Shown here piece after piece: positions 7,889 through 18,162 of a DNA stretch of 64,000 nt. Location of the stretch: NCBI GenBank assembly GCA_022402445.1, contig JAKRSF010000004.1:648120-712119 (forward strand), read 5' to 3'. Origin of the DNA: Cyanobacteriota bacterium. GTDB taxonomy: Bacteria > Cyanobacteriota > Cyanobacteriia > CACIAM-69d. Positions within the stretch are counted from its first letter, which is position 1. Every line of letters starts with the position of its first letter. The position numbers and the translations under genes are program-made. The notes under the pieces were generated by a model that worked only from the letters and a program-made list of their open reading frames with translations, did not search any database and was not told where the DNA came from.

Positions 7889-10372
7889 CTATAGGCGAAT
7901 TCCTAAAAACCGATCCAGCAGCCGCGATCGCCACAGGTAGCGCAACGTCAAAGCCCACAGCAAACACACCAGCCCCAAAAAGGCATAATCCACCGGATTT
8001 AAAAGGGCCAACTCAAAAAATTCCCGCGTGGCCGGGATCGCCGTGATGCCCACAAACACCGCCAACAGCAGCCCCGCCAGCACCGTATAGCGCCAGTCGC
8101 CACACAGCCGCTCGCCCCCCACCCACGGGGCCGCCGGGGGTTTGAGGAACGGCACCAGCAGCAGGCCACACACCACCAGCACCGTCACCAGGGCCGTCCG
8201 GGGCACCGACAGCAGCGCATCATCTAGCACCACCACCTCGGACCCTTGGGCGGAGCGGCTCCACAAACTCGTCACCAGATAGCCCAAATACACCGCCAAT
8301 GACACCAGGGTTAATGACAACGTGGCGGGCAGGGTGAAATGCAGCATCGATTGGATCACGCCCTTGTCGTGCGATCGCCCCGGCCGCGCCCAGATGGGAA
8401 AACCAAAGGTCGGCAGGCCCACCGCCACGATTGTCACCACGGCGCTGTGTTTATTGAGCATCGGGAAGGTGCCCAGGATTTGGCCCGTGGCGAAAATCAG
8501 CAGGGTGACGCAAAACACCCGCACCATAAACAGCTTCAGCACATCGCGAATGCTGTTATGGATCCGCTGCCCTTCGAGGAACGTGTAGGGCAAGGTTTCA
8601 AAGGAATCGTCCAGCAAAACAATGTCGGCGGCGTTGCGGGTGGCTTTACTGCCGCTTTCCATGGCGATCGCGAGGTTGGCCTTTTTTAGGAAAAGAACAT
8701 CATTGACCCCATCCCCCACCGCCGCCACGTAGTCGCCGCGATCGCGCAGGGCTTCTACCAATTTGGCCTTTTGGTCCGGGGCCACGCGCCCAAAGATGTG
8801 ACATTCCGCCGCCGCCCGCGCGAAGCCCGCCCCATCCAATTGGGCTAATTCCGCCCCGGAAATGGTTTTGAGGGGTTGGCCCGCCCCCACGCCCGCCTGG
8901 GTGGCCACCGCCGTCACCGTGGCCGGATTGTCGCCGGAGATGACCTTGATGGCGATGCCCGCCTGGGTGAATCCCGCCAGGGTTTCGCGCACCTGGGGCC
9001 GCAGTTCATCGGAAAAGATTAGTAACCCCAAGGGTTTTAAATCCTCGGGCAGGGGGGCGCGATCGCGCTGGCTGGGGGGGGGCGGCACCTGGGGCGTGTG
9101 GACCATCAGCAGCACCCGTAACCCCGCCTGCGTCGCCCGCTGGATCCGCGCCTTCAGGGGGTCCGGCAGGGGATCCGCCAGGGCTTTGCCCAAAACCTCC
9201 GGTGCCCCCAGGACATAAAAACCGGCCATCCCATCAGACTCCGCCGCCCCAAAGGCCAGGGCACTCCACTTGCGGGCGGAGGAAAAGGGAATTTCGTACA
9301 GGGGCGATCGCGCCCTCCCCGGACAGGCCCGGACCAGGGCATCGCTCGTGGCATTGGTGGTTTCGACACTGGCCCCGTAGATCCCCACCCATTCGGCCAG
9401 ATCGGCGCGATCGCCCGCGATCGGCACCAACTCCTCCAACCGAATCCGATTCGCCGTCAGGGTCCCCGTCTTGTCCAAACAGAGCACATCCACATTGCTC
9501 AGGGACTCCACCGCGTTCGCCTGCTGGATCAGCACCCGCTGGCGCGTCATCCGTACCGCCGCCAGGGCATAGGACAAGGTAACCGTCAAATACAGGCCGC
9601 TCGGCACCAGCCCCGCAATCACCGCCGCCCGCTGCACCCCATCCTGCAACGACACCACCCGCGCCAGCAGGCCGATCGCCACCATCGCCCACAGGAAGCA
9701 GGCCAGCAGCATAAAGATCCGAATCACCAAATTCAATTCCAGCTGCAACGGCGTGTAGTTGCGGCGAAATTGGCGGGCGCTGGCGGTGAGTTGATAGGCC
9801 AAACTGTCGCGCCCCACCGCCGTGGCCTCATAGAACGCGCGGCCACTGACGCAGGCGGTGCCGGAGTAGACGCGATCGCCCTGGCGTTTAGAAATGGCGT
9901 CCGATTCCCCGGTCAGCAGGGACTCATCCACCTCAGCGGTGCCGCCCCCCGCCAGCACCCCATCCACCAAAATCTGATCTCCGGGCTGGAGGGACAGCAC
10001 ATCCCCCAGAACAATTTCACTCGGATCAATGGATCGCAACTGCCCTTTGCGCACCACCGTGGCCTGGGGTCGGGTCAGCAGGGCGATTTCATCGAGCTTT
10101 TGCTTGGCGGCCATCTCCTGGATGACGCTCACGACCACGCCGCCCAAAATCACCACGATCACGAGCAGGGCATCGCCCACACGCCCAAGGGAAAGCAGGA
10201 CGACGCTGATGGTCAGAAAAACAAAATTAATGAACGTAAAGAGGTTTTCCCGCAGGATTTGCAGATACGAACGGCTGGAGGTGAGGGTGACGTTATTGCC
10301 TTGGCCGGCGGCGCGACGGGCGATCGCGTCGGCTTCCGTGAGGCCAGGGAGGGGGAGGGGGGAAGGGGCCAT
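7889..10372 (-). CDS. Cation-transporting P-type ATPase
   Basis: An 827-aa ion pump. Visible landmarks are the TGES actuator motif (residues 154-157), the phosphorylation motif DKTGT (Asp 300), KVISGDNPATV near 476-486, and the hinge GDGVND (553-558). The helix before the phosphorylation domain reads LVPSGLYLT, that is VPSG where P2-type Ca2+/Na+,K+ pumps have PEGL. There is no N-terminal heavy-metal domain and no CPC motif, so it is not a P1B copper or zinc pump. The closest resemblance I can recall is the CtpE-like group, in which mycobacterial CtpE is linked to calcium uptake; substrate assignment here is inference. It is a single gene with no obvious partner. Confidence 0.85.
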   Translation of the reverse strand: MAPSPLPLPGLTEADAIARRAAGQGNNVTLTSSRSYLQILRENLFTFINFVFLTISVVLLSLGRVGDALLVIVVILGGVVVSVIQEMAAKQKLDEIALLTRPQATVVRKGQLRSIDPSEIVLGDVLSLQPGDQILVDGVLAGGGTAEVDESLLTGESDAISKRQGDRVYSGTACVSGRAFYEATAVGRDSLAYQLTASARQFRRNYTPLQLELNLVIRIFMLLACFLWAMVAIGLLARVVSLQDGVQRAAVIAGLVPSGLYLTVTLSYALAAVRMTRQRVLIQQANAVESLSNVDVLCLDKTGTLTANRIRLEELVPIAGDRADLAEWVGIYGASVETTNATSDALVRACPGRARSPLYEIPFSSARKWSALAFGAAESDGMAGFYVLGAPEVLGKALADPLPDPLKARIQRATQAGLRVLLMVHTPQVPPPPSQRDRAPLPEDLKPLGLLIFSDELRPQVRETLAGFTQAGIAIKVISGDNPATVTAVATQAGVGAGQPLKTISGAELAQLDGAGFARAAAECHIFGRVAPDQKAKLVEALRDRGDYVAAVGDGVNDVLFLKKANLAIAMESGSKATRNAADIVLLDDSFETLPYTFLEGQRIHNSIRDVLKLFMVRVFCVTLLIFATGQILGTFPMLNKHSAVVTIVAVGLPTFGFPIWARPGRSHDKGVIQSMLHFTLPATLSLTLVSLAVYLGYLVTSLWSRSAQGSEVVVLDDALLSVPRTALVTVLVVCGLLLVPFLKPPAAPWVGGERLCGDWRYTVLAGLLLAVFVGITAIPATREFFELALLNPVDYAFLGLVCLLWALTLRYLWRSRLLDRFLGIRL

Positions 10373-10563
10373 GGGGGTGCTTCAGTGAAGGACGGGGGGC
10401 AACCGAGGGGGCATTTTATCGTTGTAGCCCCGGCGGTTGGGTGGGGGGCGATGGGGGGACGGGGGGGAAATTGGTTGGGGAGTGGCCCTGTTGCGTTTTG
10501 GGGCGATCGCTTTTCGAGACGGCCAGCCTTTGCTTAGATGGGAAGGGAATTTGAGTGCAGTGT

Positions 10564-11412
10564 ATGACCGTTGGGATAATTGTGGCGGCCCTGCTGGGGC
10601 TGGGGATTGGGGCTGGCTTGGTCTATTGGCTGATGCAGCAGCGGTTGGCGGCCCAGGGCTTTCAGCACGAAAAGGAGCTGCGCCGCACCCGTGAGGATCT
10701 AGAGCGGGATTTTGAATTGCGGATGCAGGCGGCCATTGAGCCGATCCAACGGCAGCGCGATCGCGATGTGGGTCAGCTTCAGGCGGAAATTGCGCGGCTG
10801 CGATCGCGTCCGACGGATCCTGCCAATCCATTGCCCGCGCCGGTGCCCCCAACGCCGCCCGCCCTGCCGGATCCCTGGGGTGGCGATCGCCGCGCGCCGG
10901 AACCGACCCCCGAGCCCGAACCGACTCCCGAACCGGAACCGATTCTAGAGACGCCGGAGTCCGAGCCCGAGCCTGCGATCGCGCCGGAACCTGTCATCGA
11001 ACCTGAAAGCGCGCCCGAGCCGAGTCCTGAGCCGATCGCCCCGGAAATCTCTGAAACCTCTGAAACTTCCGAGTCCGCCGCGATCGCTCAGATTAGCGCC
11101 TGGGCCGAGCGGATCAAGCGTCAGGGACTGCGGATCGAAGATCAAAAGCAATTTCAAGATGTGGCCCGCCTGAGCCGCGATCGCGACGTACAAACCCGCA
11201 TCGCCGCGATCGAAGCCCTGGGCCTCAGCGCCAGCCCCGCCGCCCGCCCCATTATCGAGGCCGCCCTGCGGGATCCGAGCCTAGCCGTGGTGCGCGCCGC
11301 CACCGTGGCCCTAGACCGCTGCCGCGCGATCGCCCCCCCACCGCCGCCCAAGGCAACAGCCCCCAAGGCCCCCAACGCCAAACCCCAGCGCCCCGCCCCC
11401 CAGGACGCCTAA
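10564..11412 (+). CDS. Membrane-anchored HEAT-repeat protein
   Basis: A 282-aa protein starting MTVGIIVAALLGLGIGAGLV, a single transmembrane anchor. A charged coiled coil follows (about 30-85, rich in Arg/Glu/Gln). Next comes a long Pro-Glu-rich spacer built from PEPTPEPEP-like repeats (about 95-165). The C-terminal part has two or three HEAT-like helix pairs (VARLSRDRDVQTRIAAIEAL and LRDPSLAVVRAATVAL). HEAT repeats bind proteins; no enzyme motif is visible. I used the ATG at 10564 and not a TTG three codons upstream. The downstream dihydroorotase-like gene begins 44 bp later and may be co-transcribed. Confidence 0.7.
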   Translation: MTVGIIVAALLGLGIGAGLVYWLMQQRLAAQGFQHEKELRRTREDLERDFELRMQAAIEPIQRQRDRDVGQLQAEIARLRSRPTDPANPLPAPVPPTPPALPDPWGGDRRAPEPTPEPEPTPEPEPILETPESEPEPAIAPEPVIEPESAPEPSPEPIAPEISETSETSESAAIAQISAWAERIKRQGLRIEDQKQFQDVARLSRDRDVQTRIAAIEALGLSASPAARPIIEAALRDPSLAVVRAATVALDRCRAIAPPPPPKATAPKAPNAKPQRPAPQDA

Positions 11413-11456
11413 ACCCCATTCCTCCCGCCTCGCCCCGCGCGATCGCCCCCCCACCC

Positions 11457-12758
11457 ATGCCCGTCGAACTTCTCCAACAGGTGCGCGCGATCGATCCGGT
11501 CTCGCAACTGGATCAGGTCGTGGATGTGCTCCTCGAAGATGGCCTGATCCTGGCGATCAACCCCGACCCGTCGGCCCACCCCGAAGCGGTAACCCGCCAG
11601 GACTGCCAGGGGCTCATCCTCGGGCCGGGGCTGGTGGATCTCCATAGCCACTCGGGGGAACCGGGCTACGAGTCCCGCGAAACCCTCGAAACCCTGGCGG
11701 CGGCGGCGTTGGCCGGGGGGTTTACGCAAGTGGCGATTTTGCCGGACACCACCCCCCCGGCGGATACGGCGGCGGTGATCCACTGGCTGCGCGATCGCTG
11801 CGCCTGCCCCGTGGGTCCAGAATTTCACCTGTGGGGTGCCCTGACGCGCCCGACGGCGGATGGGGGCGAGATGATGGCGGATTTGGCGGATTTGGCGGCG
11901 GCGGGGGTGATTGGCTTCAGTAATGGCCGCCCGCTCAATAATTTGGTCCTGCTCGATCGCCTGTTGCGCTACGGCAGACCCCTCCAGTTGCCGACGATGC
12001 TCTGGGCGCGCGATCGCAATTTGGGGGCCGATGCCAGCGTCTATGACGGGGCCGAAGCCCTGCGGCTGGGCCTGGTGAGCAGTCCGATCGCGGCGGAATC
12101 GAGCGCCCTAGCCGCCGCCATTGAGTGCATCGCCGAGGTGAATGGGCCGGTGCATTTGATGCGCATTTCCACCGCGCGCGGGGTTGAATTGATCCGCATC
12201 GCCAAGCGGCGGGGCCTGCCCATCACCGCCAGCACCACCTGGATGCACCTGCTCTGCGACAGTCGCCACATTGACGGGCGGGTGCCGCTGCCCGGTAGCG
12301 ATCGCGCCGCGAGCCCCTACGATGCCAGCCTGCGCCTTGCGCCGCCCCTGGGGAATGCCGTCGATCGCCGCGCCCTCCTCGATGGGTTGCGTGATGGCAC
12401 CCTCGACGCGATCGCCATTGACCACACCCCCCACACCTACGAAGAAAAAAACGTCGCCTTCGGAGCCGCCCCCCCCGGAGCCGCCGGGTTTGAATTTGCC
12501 CTGCCCCTGCTCTGGCACTGCCTGGTGGAAACGGGGGAATTGACGGCCCTGCAACTGTGGCAATACCTCAGCGCTGCCCCGGCCCGCTGCCTCGGACGCG
12601 AGCCCGCCGCGATCGCCGTGGGCCAGCCGTCAGAATTGGTGCTCTTTGACCCGAACCGCCCCTGGACCGTCGAAGCGAGTGCCCTCAAGTCGCGATCGGC
12701 CAACACCCCCTGGCTGGGCTGCACCCTCCGGGGCCAGGTCATGAACGTGTGGCGCTAG
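11457..12758 (+). CDS. Dihydroorotase-like protein, probably inactive
   Basis: A 433-aa member of the type I dihydroorotase family of amidohydrolases; dihydroorotase closes carbamoyl aspartate in pyrimidine synthesis. The first metal motif is DLHSHSGEPGYE: both His are kept but the substrate-binding Arg of HxHxRxPG is Gly. The metal Asp expected in a FTDDG-like stretch reads FSNGR. The DHCED-type His is absent (TMLWARD). The His of HVST reads RIST (HLMRISTA). The last Asp (DHTPHTYEEK) is kept. Three of six expected ligands are therefore missing by my comparison. Such pseudo-enzymes are known as structural partners of aspartate carbamoyltransferase (PyrC' in Pseudomonas). The apparently intact pyrC lies 1.8 kb downstream. 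Confidence 0.8.
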   Translation: MPVELLQQVRAIDPVSQLDQVVDVLLEDGLILAINPDPSAHPEAVTRQDCQGLILGPGLVDLHSHSGEPGYESRETLETLAAAALAGGFTQVAILPDTTPPADTAAVIHWLRDRCACPVGPEFHLWGALTRPTADGGEMMADLADLAAAGVIGFSNGRPLNNLVLLDRLLRYGRPLQLPTMLWARDRNLGADASVYDGAEALRLGLVSSPIAAESSALAAAIECIAEVNGPVHLMRISTARGVELIRIAKRRGLPITASTTWMHLLCDSRHIDGRVPLPGSDRAASPYDASLRLAPPLGNAVDRRALLDGLRDGTLDAIAIDHTPHTYEEKNVAFGAAPPGAAGFEFALPLLWHCLVETGELTALQLWQYLSAAPARCLGREPAAIAVGQPSELVLFDPNRPWTVEASALKSRSANTPWLGCTLRGQVMNVWR

Positions 12759-12788
12759 GCACCATCGTCAATTCTGTTCTGTCATTGT

Positions 12789-12835
12789 GGGGGTTGGGTC
12801 TCCCAAACCGAACCCGACCGATCACCACAACCCCC
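12789..12835. terminator. Possible bidirectional terminator
   Basis: Between the convergent dihydroorotase-like gene and lepB, GGGGGTTG (12789-12796) pairs with CAACCCCC (12828-12835). A smaller internal hairpin TTGGG-TCT-CCCAA lies at 12794-12806 and overlaps the left arm, so the two are alternatives. There is no long T-tract on either side. The position between convergent genes is the main argument. Confidence 0.25.
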
Positions 12836-12928
12836 TTCAAGTTTTGGCCTATCAGGGATCGTGGGGGCTGGGCGGGAAGACCCTGCCCCTGCGGATGATC
12901 GGTTGAAAAACGAGAAAATATTGACGTT

Positions 12929-13639
12929 CTATTCCTCCGCGATCGCGGCCTCCGTCGGCCCATCCAGCGTTCCCAGGCGATCGAGGGGCCAGAACCGCCA
13001 CACCGCCCGCCCGATGATGCGATCGCGCGGCACCACCCCCCAGCAGCGGCTATCGTAACTGCGGTTGCGGTTGTCCCCCAGCACCAGGTAGCTATCCGGC
13101 GGCACCGTCACCGGCCCCTCCAGGAACGCATCGGCCCTCGGGCGGCACACATTGATGCCCGTCCCCTGGCGATTATTCTCCAGCGGCGGCACAAAGCGCC
13201 CCTGCAACCTCGGATCCCCCGTATCCAGCACCGTCATCGGAGCCACGTAGGCTTCATCCAGGGCGCTGCCATTGACATACACCCGCCCCTCGCGCAGCTC
13301 CACGCGATCGCCCGGTAGGCCAATGGTCCGCTTGATCATCGCGTCCTTAAAACTCTCCGCCTTGAGGGCATCCGTCGGCGAAAAGACAATGATGTCCCCC
13401 CGGGCAGGCCCCTCGCCAAAGCGATAGCTCAGCTTCTCGACAATGAGGCGATCGTTGATCTGTAGCGCGGGCACCATCGACTCGGAGGGGATATACCGCG
13501 CCTCCGCGATCGACGTGCGAATCCCCAGGGCCAGCACCACGCTCAGGCCGATGGTTTTGACCGCCTCAACCCAGGCATTTTCTTCCTCTTGGGGCGGCTC
13601 AGCGGCGGATTTGACGGATTTTGCGGGATTGTCGGTCAC
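12929..13639 (-). CDS. lepB: Signal peptidase I (active copy)
   Basis: Leader peptidase that cleaves Sec and Tat signal peptides on the outer face of the membrane. It starts with a GTG (MTDNPAKSVKSAAEPP). An N-terminal membrane helix spans about residues 27-45. Box B YIPSESMVPAL carries the catalytic Ser 54, box D MIKRTIGLPGDRV carries the general-base Lys 103, and box E reads YLVLGDNRNRSYDSR. The length of 236 aa is normal for cyanobacterial LepB. It lies 71 bp downstream of a second signal-peptidase-like gene on the same strand, so the two are probably co-transcribed. An upstream extension of the frame overlaps that gene and is not used. Confidence 0.92.
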   Translation of the reverse strand: MTDNPAKSVKSAAEPPQEEENAWVEAVKTIGLSVVLALGIRTSIAEARYIPSESMVPALQINDRLIVEKLSYRFGEGPARGDIIVFSPTDALKAESFKDAMIKRTIGLPGDRVELREGRVYVNGSALDEAYVAPMTVLDTGDPRLQGRFVPPLENNRQGTGINVCRPRADAFLEGPVTVPPDSYLVLGDNRNRSYDSRCWGVVPRDRIIGRAVWRFWPLDRLGTLDGPTEAAIAEE

Positions 13640-13710
13640 GGTGAGGGGGCGGAAAAACCATAAATCTGCTTTGAGTGTAATCGAAACCCCTAGGGCTCGG
13701 CGCGATCGCC

Positions 13711-14364
13711 CTAGGGCCGGAAGGTTGTGGTTCCCGGCAAGAATTCTGGCAGGGTGGCTGTTTGCGTTCCCGCGATCGCTGGCCCCAGATGCGACACCGG
13801 CCCCAGGCGCTCTAGGGGGAAAAACCGCCACACCACCCGGCCAATGATGCTGTCGTGGGGCAGATAGCCCCAGGTGACGCTATCGAAGCTGTTGTTGCGG
13901 TTGTCCCCCAGCACCAGGTATTGACCGGGCGGCACCACCAGGGGAGCCATGGTGTAGTTGGGCTGGTGATCGAGATAGGGTTCCCCGATGGGTTTGCCGT
14001 TGTGAAAAACCTTGCCGTCGCGCACTTCGACGCGATCGCCCGGAATGCCGATGGTGCGGCCAATGAAGGCACCCTTGAGGTCCGGGCGCAGGTTGCGGGC
14101 ATTGACCGGGGGCTGAAAGGCGATCACGTCCCCCTGACGCGGGCTGGTGAAGAGGTAGCTAATTTTTTCGACAATGACCCGATCGTCCTCCACCAGGGTG
14201 GGCTCCATGATCGGTGAATTGACCCGGTAGGATTCCACAAAAAACGCCCGCAGCAGGCCAAAGAGGATGAGGGCCATCCCGGCGGTGGTGCCCCATTCCC
14301 ACCAGGGGAAGGGCAGGTCGGCGGGGACGGTTTGCTCTGCTCGGCGGGGGACGCGATCGGACAC
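13711..14364 (-). CDS. Signal peptidase I-like protein lacking catalytic Ser and Lys
   Basis: A 217-aa paralogue with the fold of signal peptidase I: an N-terminal helix (GMALILFGLLRAFFV), then YRVNSPIMEPTLVEDDRVIV, GAFIGRTIGIPGDRVEV and QYLVLGDNRNNSFDS. At the position of the catalytic Ser (SM) there is Ile 52, and at the position of the general-base Lys (KR) there is Gly 102. I checked both codons (ATC and GGC) on the minus strand. Everything else in the boxes is well kept, which argues against simple decay. It starts with GTG and precedes the active lepB. Staphylococcus aureus has a comparable arrangement (inactive SpsA next to active SpsB). It may bind signal peptides or modulate the active enzyme; this is inference. 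Confidence 0.85.
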   Translation of the reverse strand: MSDRVPRRAEQTVPADLPFPWWEWGTTAGMALILFGLLRAFFVESYRVNSPIMEPTLVEDDRVIVEKISYLFTSPRQGDVIAFQPPVNARNLRPDLKGAFIGRTIGIPGDRVEVRDGKVFHNGKPIGEPYLDHQPNYTMAPLVVPPGQYLVLGDNRNNSFDSVTWGYLPHDSIIGRVVWRFFPLERLGPVSHLGPAIAGTQTATLPEFLPGTTTFRP

Positions 14365-14598
14365 GGTGGCGGTGGGGCGCGGTGACGCGCGGCGAGGGGG
14401 ACTGTGGGGCGATCGCGGGACGCTCGCCTAAGCCTCGATCCATTCTACCGGTCGCTTGGATTCTCGCCGGTAATCGCGGGGCCGGTTATTTTCCCGAGGG
14501 CAAGGGTGACCGGTGGTAGGCTGGCAAATAGCCCCCGATGGCCGCCCCCTTGCTCTACCTCTTCGTTTCTAAGGCCGTGATCTGCGGCCCCTAGTCCT

Positions 14599-15975
14599 AT
14601 GGTTGTTTCCCCTTCGTCCGCGATCGCGGATCTCCCAGATCTCCTGATTCGCCAAGCCCGCATCTGCCACCCCGACGATCGCCTCGCCGTCGGAGATGTG
14701 CTGGTGCAGGGGGGCGTCATCACGGCGGTGGAATCGCATATTGACCGCGATCGCCTCGGGGACGGGGGCCGCGAAATTGATGGCACCGGCCTGACCCTGC
14801 TGCCGGGGGCGATCGATCCCCAGGTGCATTTCCGCGAGCCTGGTTTGGAATATAAGGAAGACCTCCAAACCGCCTCCTACGCCTGCGCCCAGGGGGGCAT
14901 CACCAGCTTCCTGGAAATGCCCAACACCAAACCCCTCACGGTCACCCAGGGGGATATGACGGCGAAATTGGCCCTGGCGGCCTCGAAATGCGTCGTTAAC
15001 TACGGCTTCTTCATCGGCGCGACCTCGGAATGCCTGCCGGACCTGCTGACGACCACCCCCACCTGCGGCATCAAGATTTTTATGGGGTCTATGAAGGGGC
15101 CGCTGCTGGTGGATGAGGAGCCGGTGCTCGATCGCCTCTTCGCCATGGGCCAAACGCCGGACAGTGGCCCCGGTCGCCTGATCGCCGTCCATGCGGAAAA
15201 CCAGGAGCGCATCCAGGAACGGCGCAAGGAGTTTGCGGGCATCAGCGATCCAGCGATCCACTCGGTGATCCAGGACAACCAAGCGGCCCTGGAGGCGACC
15301 CAACTGGCCCTCAAGCTCTCGAAGAAGTACCACCGGCGGCTGCACATTCTGCACATGTCCACGGCGGAGGAGGCGGAACTGATGCGCCGCGACAAGCCCG
15401 CCTGGGTGACCTGTGAGGTGACGCCCCAGCATTTGCTGCTCAATACGGATGCCTACGCCAAGATTGGCACCCTGGCCCAGATGAATCCGCCCCTGCGATC
15501 GCCCCATGACAACGAGGTGCTGTGGCAGGCGCTGCTGGATGGGGTGATTGATTTCATCGCCACGGACCATGCCCCCCACACCCTCGAAGAGAAGGCGAAA
15601 CCCTATCCCGAGAGCCCGTCGGGGATGCCGGGGGTGGAAACGTCGCTGCCCCTGATGCTGACCCAGGCGATCGCGGGGCGCTGCACGGTGCAGCAGGTGG
15701 TGCGCTGGATGTCGGCCAATGTGGCGAAATTCTTTGGGATTCCGCGCAAGGGGGCGATCGCGCCGGGGTTTGATGGGGATTTGGTGCTGGTGGATCTGGA
15801 CACCTATCGCCCGGTCAGCCGCGATCGCCTGCTAAGTAAATGCGGCTGGAGTCCGTTCGAGGGCTGGGAACTGACGGGGTGGCCGGTGGTGACGATCGTT
15901 GGCGGCCAGGTGGTCTACGAAAATGGCCGGGTGAATGGGCAGGTGCGCGGACGGCCCCTATCTTTTGAACCCTAA
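14599..15975 (+). CDS. pyrC: Dihydroorotase
   Basis: Catalyses reversible ring closure of N-carbamoyl-L-aspartate to dihydroorotate, the third step of UMP synthesis. It has 458 aa. Visible active-site motifs are DPQVHFREPGLEYKED, IKIFMGSMKG (position of the carboxylated lysine), LIAVHAEN, LHILHMST, VTPQHLL and ATDHAPHTLEEK. The first motif has Gln where most dihydroorotases have the first metal His. I recall this QVHFREPG form as typical of one dihydroorotase subgroup, so I still expect activity. It is divergent from the signal-peptidase-like gene with 234 bp between them. The window also has pyrFE and a degenerate pyrC-like gene. Confidence 0.9.
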   Translation: MVVSPSSAIADLPDLLIRQARICHPDDRLAVGDVLVQGGVITAVESHIDRDRLGDGGREIDGTGLTLLPGAIDPQVHFREPGLEYKEDLQTASYACAQGGITSFLEMPNTKPLTVTQGDMTAKLALAASKCVVNYGFFIGATSECLPDLLTTTPTCGIKIFMGSMKGPLLVDEEPVLDRLFAMGQTPDSGPGRLIAVHAENQERIQERRKEFAGISDPAIHSVIQDNQAALEATQLALKLSKKYHRRLHILHMSTAEEAELMRRDKPAWVTCEVTPQHLLLNTDAYAKIGTLAQMNPPLRSPHDNEVLWQALLDGVIDFIATDHAPHTLEEKAKPYPESPSGMPGVETSLPLMLTQAIAGRCTVQQVVRWMSANVAKFFGIPRKGAIAPGFDGDLVLVDLDTYRPVSRDRLLSKCGWSPFEGWELTGWPVVTIVGGQVVYENGRVNGQVRGRPLSFEP

Positions 15976-16052
15976 GAGCCCGTAATTCCGTCACCGTAGG
16001 GGCGGGGTTTTCCCGCCCTTGCCCCCGCGATCAATCCCCTTAACGGATCCCC

Positions 16053-16643
16053 TTAACGGGCTTGGAAGAGGACGGCGCTGCTGTTGTCCGACTGGGCGAG
16101 GCGGGGGGTGGGATCGCTGCGATCGACCACCTGACCGATCGCGGTGGCCCCCATGGGCGAAACGACCGTGTTATCGGGCATGGCCCAATAGACCACCATG
16201 GCGGACCCTTGATCCGGCTCGAAGGCGATCGCATCCGCCTGCCAGACCACCTGTTCCATGTCCCCCGGCGCAAAGAGCAGCGTCGCATCGGCGGTGGCGG
16301 CGGACTGGACCCGCAGGACGATTGGCCCAAGGCCCCCCACGTTCCCATCCAGCTCCGGATATTGGGTATAAACCGTGCAGGGGAGCCCCCCGAGGGGAAC
16401 GCCATAGACAAGGGCCGTTTGCAGGGTATTTTGGGCATCGCAGGCCAGCCCCCAGTCCCCATTGTCCCCCTGGGGTTGGAGATCGTCGGCCCAGACGATC
16501 GCGCCGCCCCCATTCATATGCTGCTGCTGATAGGTCTCTAGGGTGGTGGGTGTTTCCGCGATCGCCGGGGGCACCATGGCCCCTCCGAGCAGCACCGCCG
16601 CGATCGCGCCCCAGGTATTCATTGCTACCAGTTGGCTCCCCAT
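16053..16643 (-). CDS. Secreted hypothetical protein
   Basis: A 196-aa protein whose N-terminus has a short polar region and the hydrophobic stretch GAIAAVLLGGAMVPPAIA, followed by ETP, a good Sec signal peptide with cleavage after AIA. The mature part has two cysteines (LACDAQN and LPCTVYTQ) that could form a disulfide, and a predicted beta-rich body (GPIVLRVQSAATADATLLFA). I do not recognise a family. The ATG at 16643 was chosen; an internal ATG at 16622 would give a tighter signal peptide. It lies downstream of ilvC on the same strand, with 303 bp between. Confidence 0.6.
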   Translation of the reverse strand: MGSQLVAMNTWGAIAAVLLGGAMVPPAIAETPTTLETYQQQHMNGGGAIVWADDLQPQGDNGDWGLACDAQNTLQTALVYGVPLGGLPCTVYTQYPELDGNVGGLGPIVLRVQSAATADATLLFAPGDMEQVVWQADAIAFEPDQGSAMVVYWAMPDNTVVSPMGATAIGQVVDRSDPTPRLAQSDNSSAVLFQAR

Positions 16644-16946
16644 GGCCTTGACCCCCAACGCACTCGATTGCTTCAGATGAACTCCCCGGCGGCCTTGCCC
16701 ATCGGACCGCCCTGGTCACCGTTCTATCGTGCCAGCCACCGGGTCCATCTCTAGCTTAGCGATCGCCACTGTCGCGATCGGCACAGCCCCCCAGAATCGG
16801 AAAAATCTTTACGGAAACACACCAAAGAAACGCGCCAGAATTCCCCATGGAACCCCGGCGCGATCGCAACCCCACCCAGCCGGTGGGAGCAAAGGGCTTC
16901 AACCCCCTGTTTTTAGAACGATCAGGAAATCACCGAATCCCCAAGC

Positions 16947-18071
<1,125 letters not shown>

Positions 18072-18162
18072 CTAGGACGGGGATCCGGTGGTGAACCGGT
18101 GGCGATTGGGTTGTGCTGGAGTTGCGATCGCGGCGAAGAACGCGGGACGAGGAGGAGGGACG

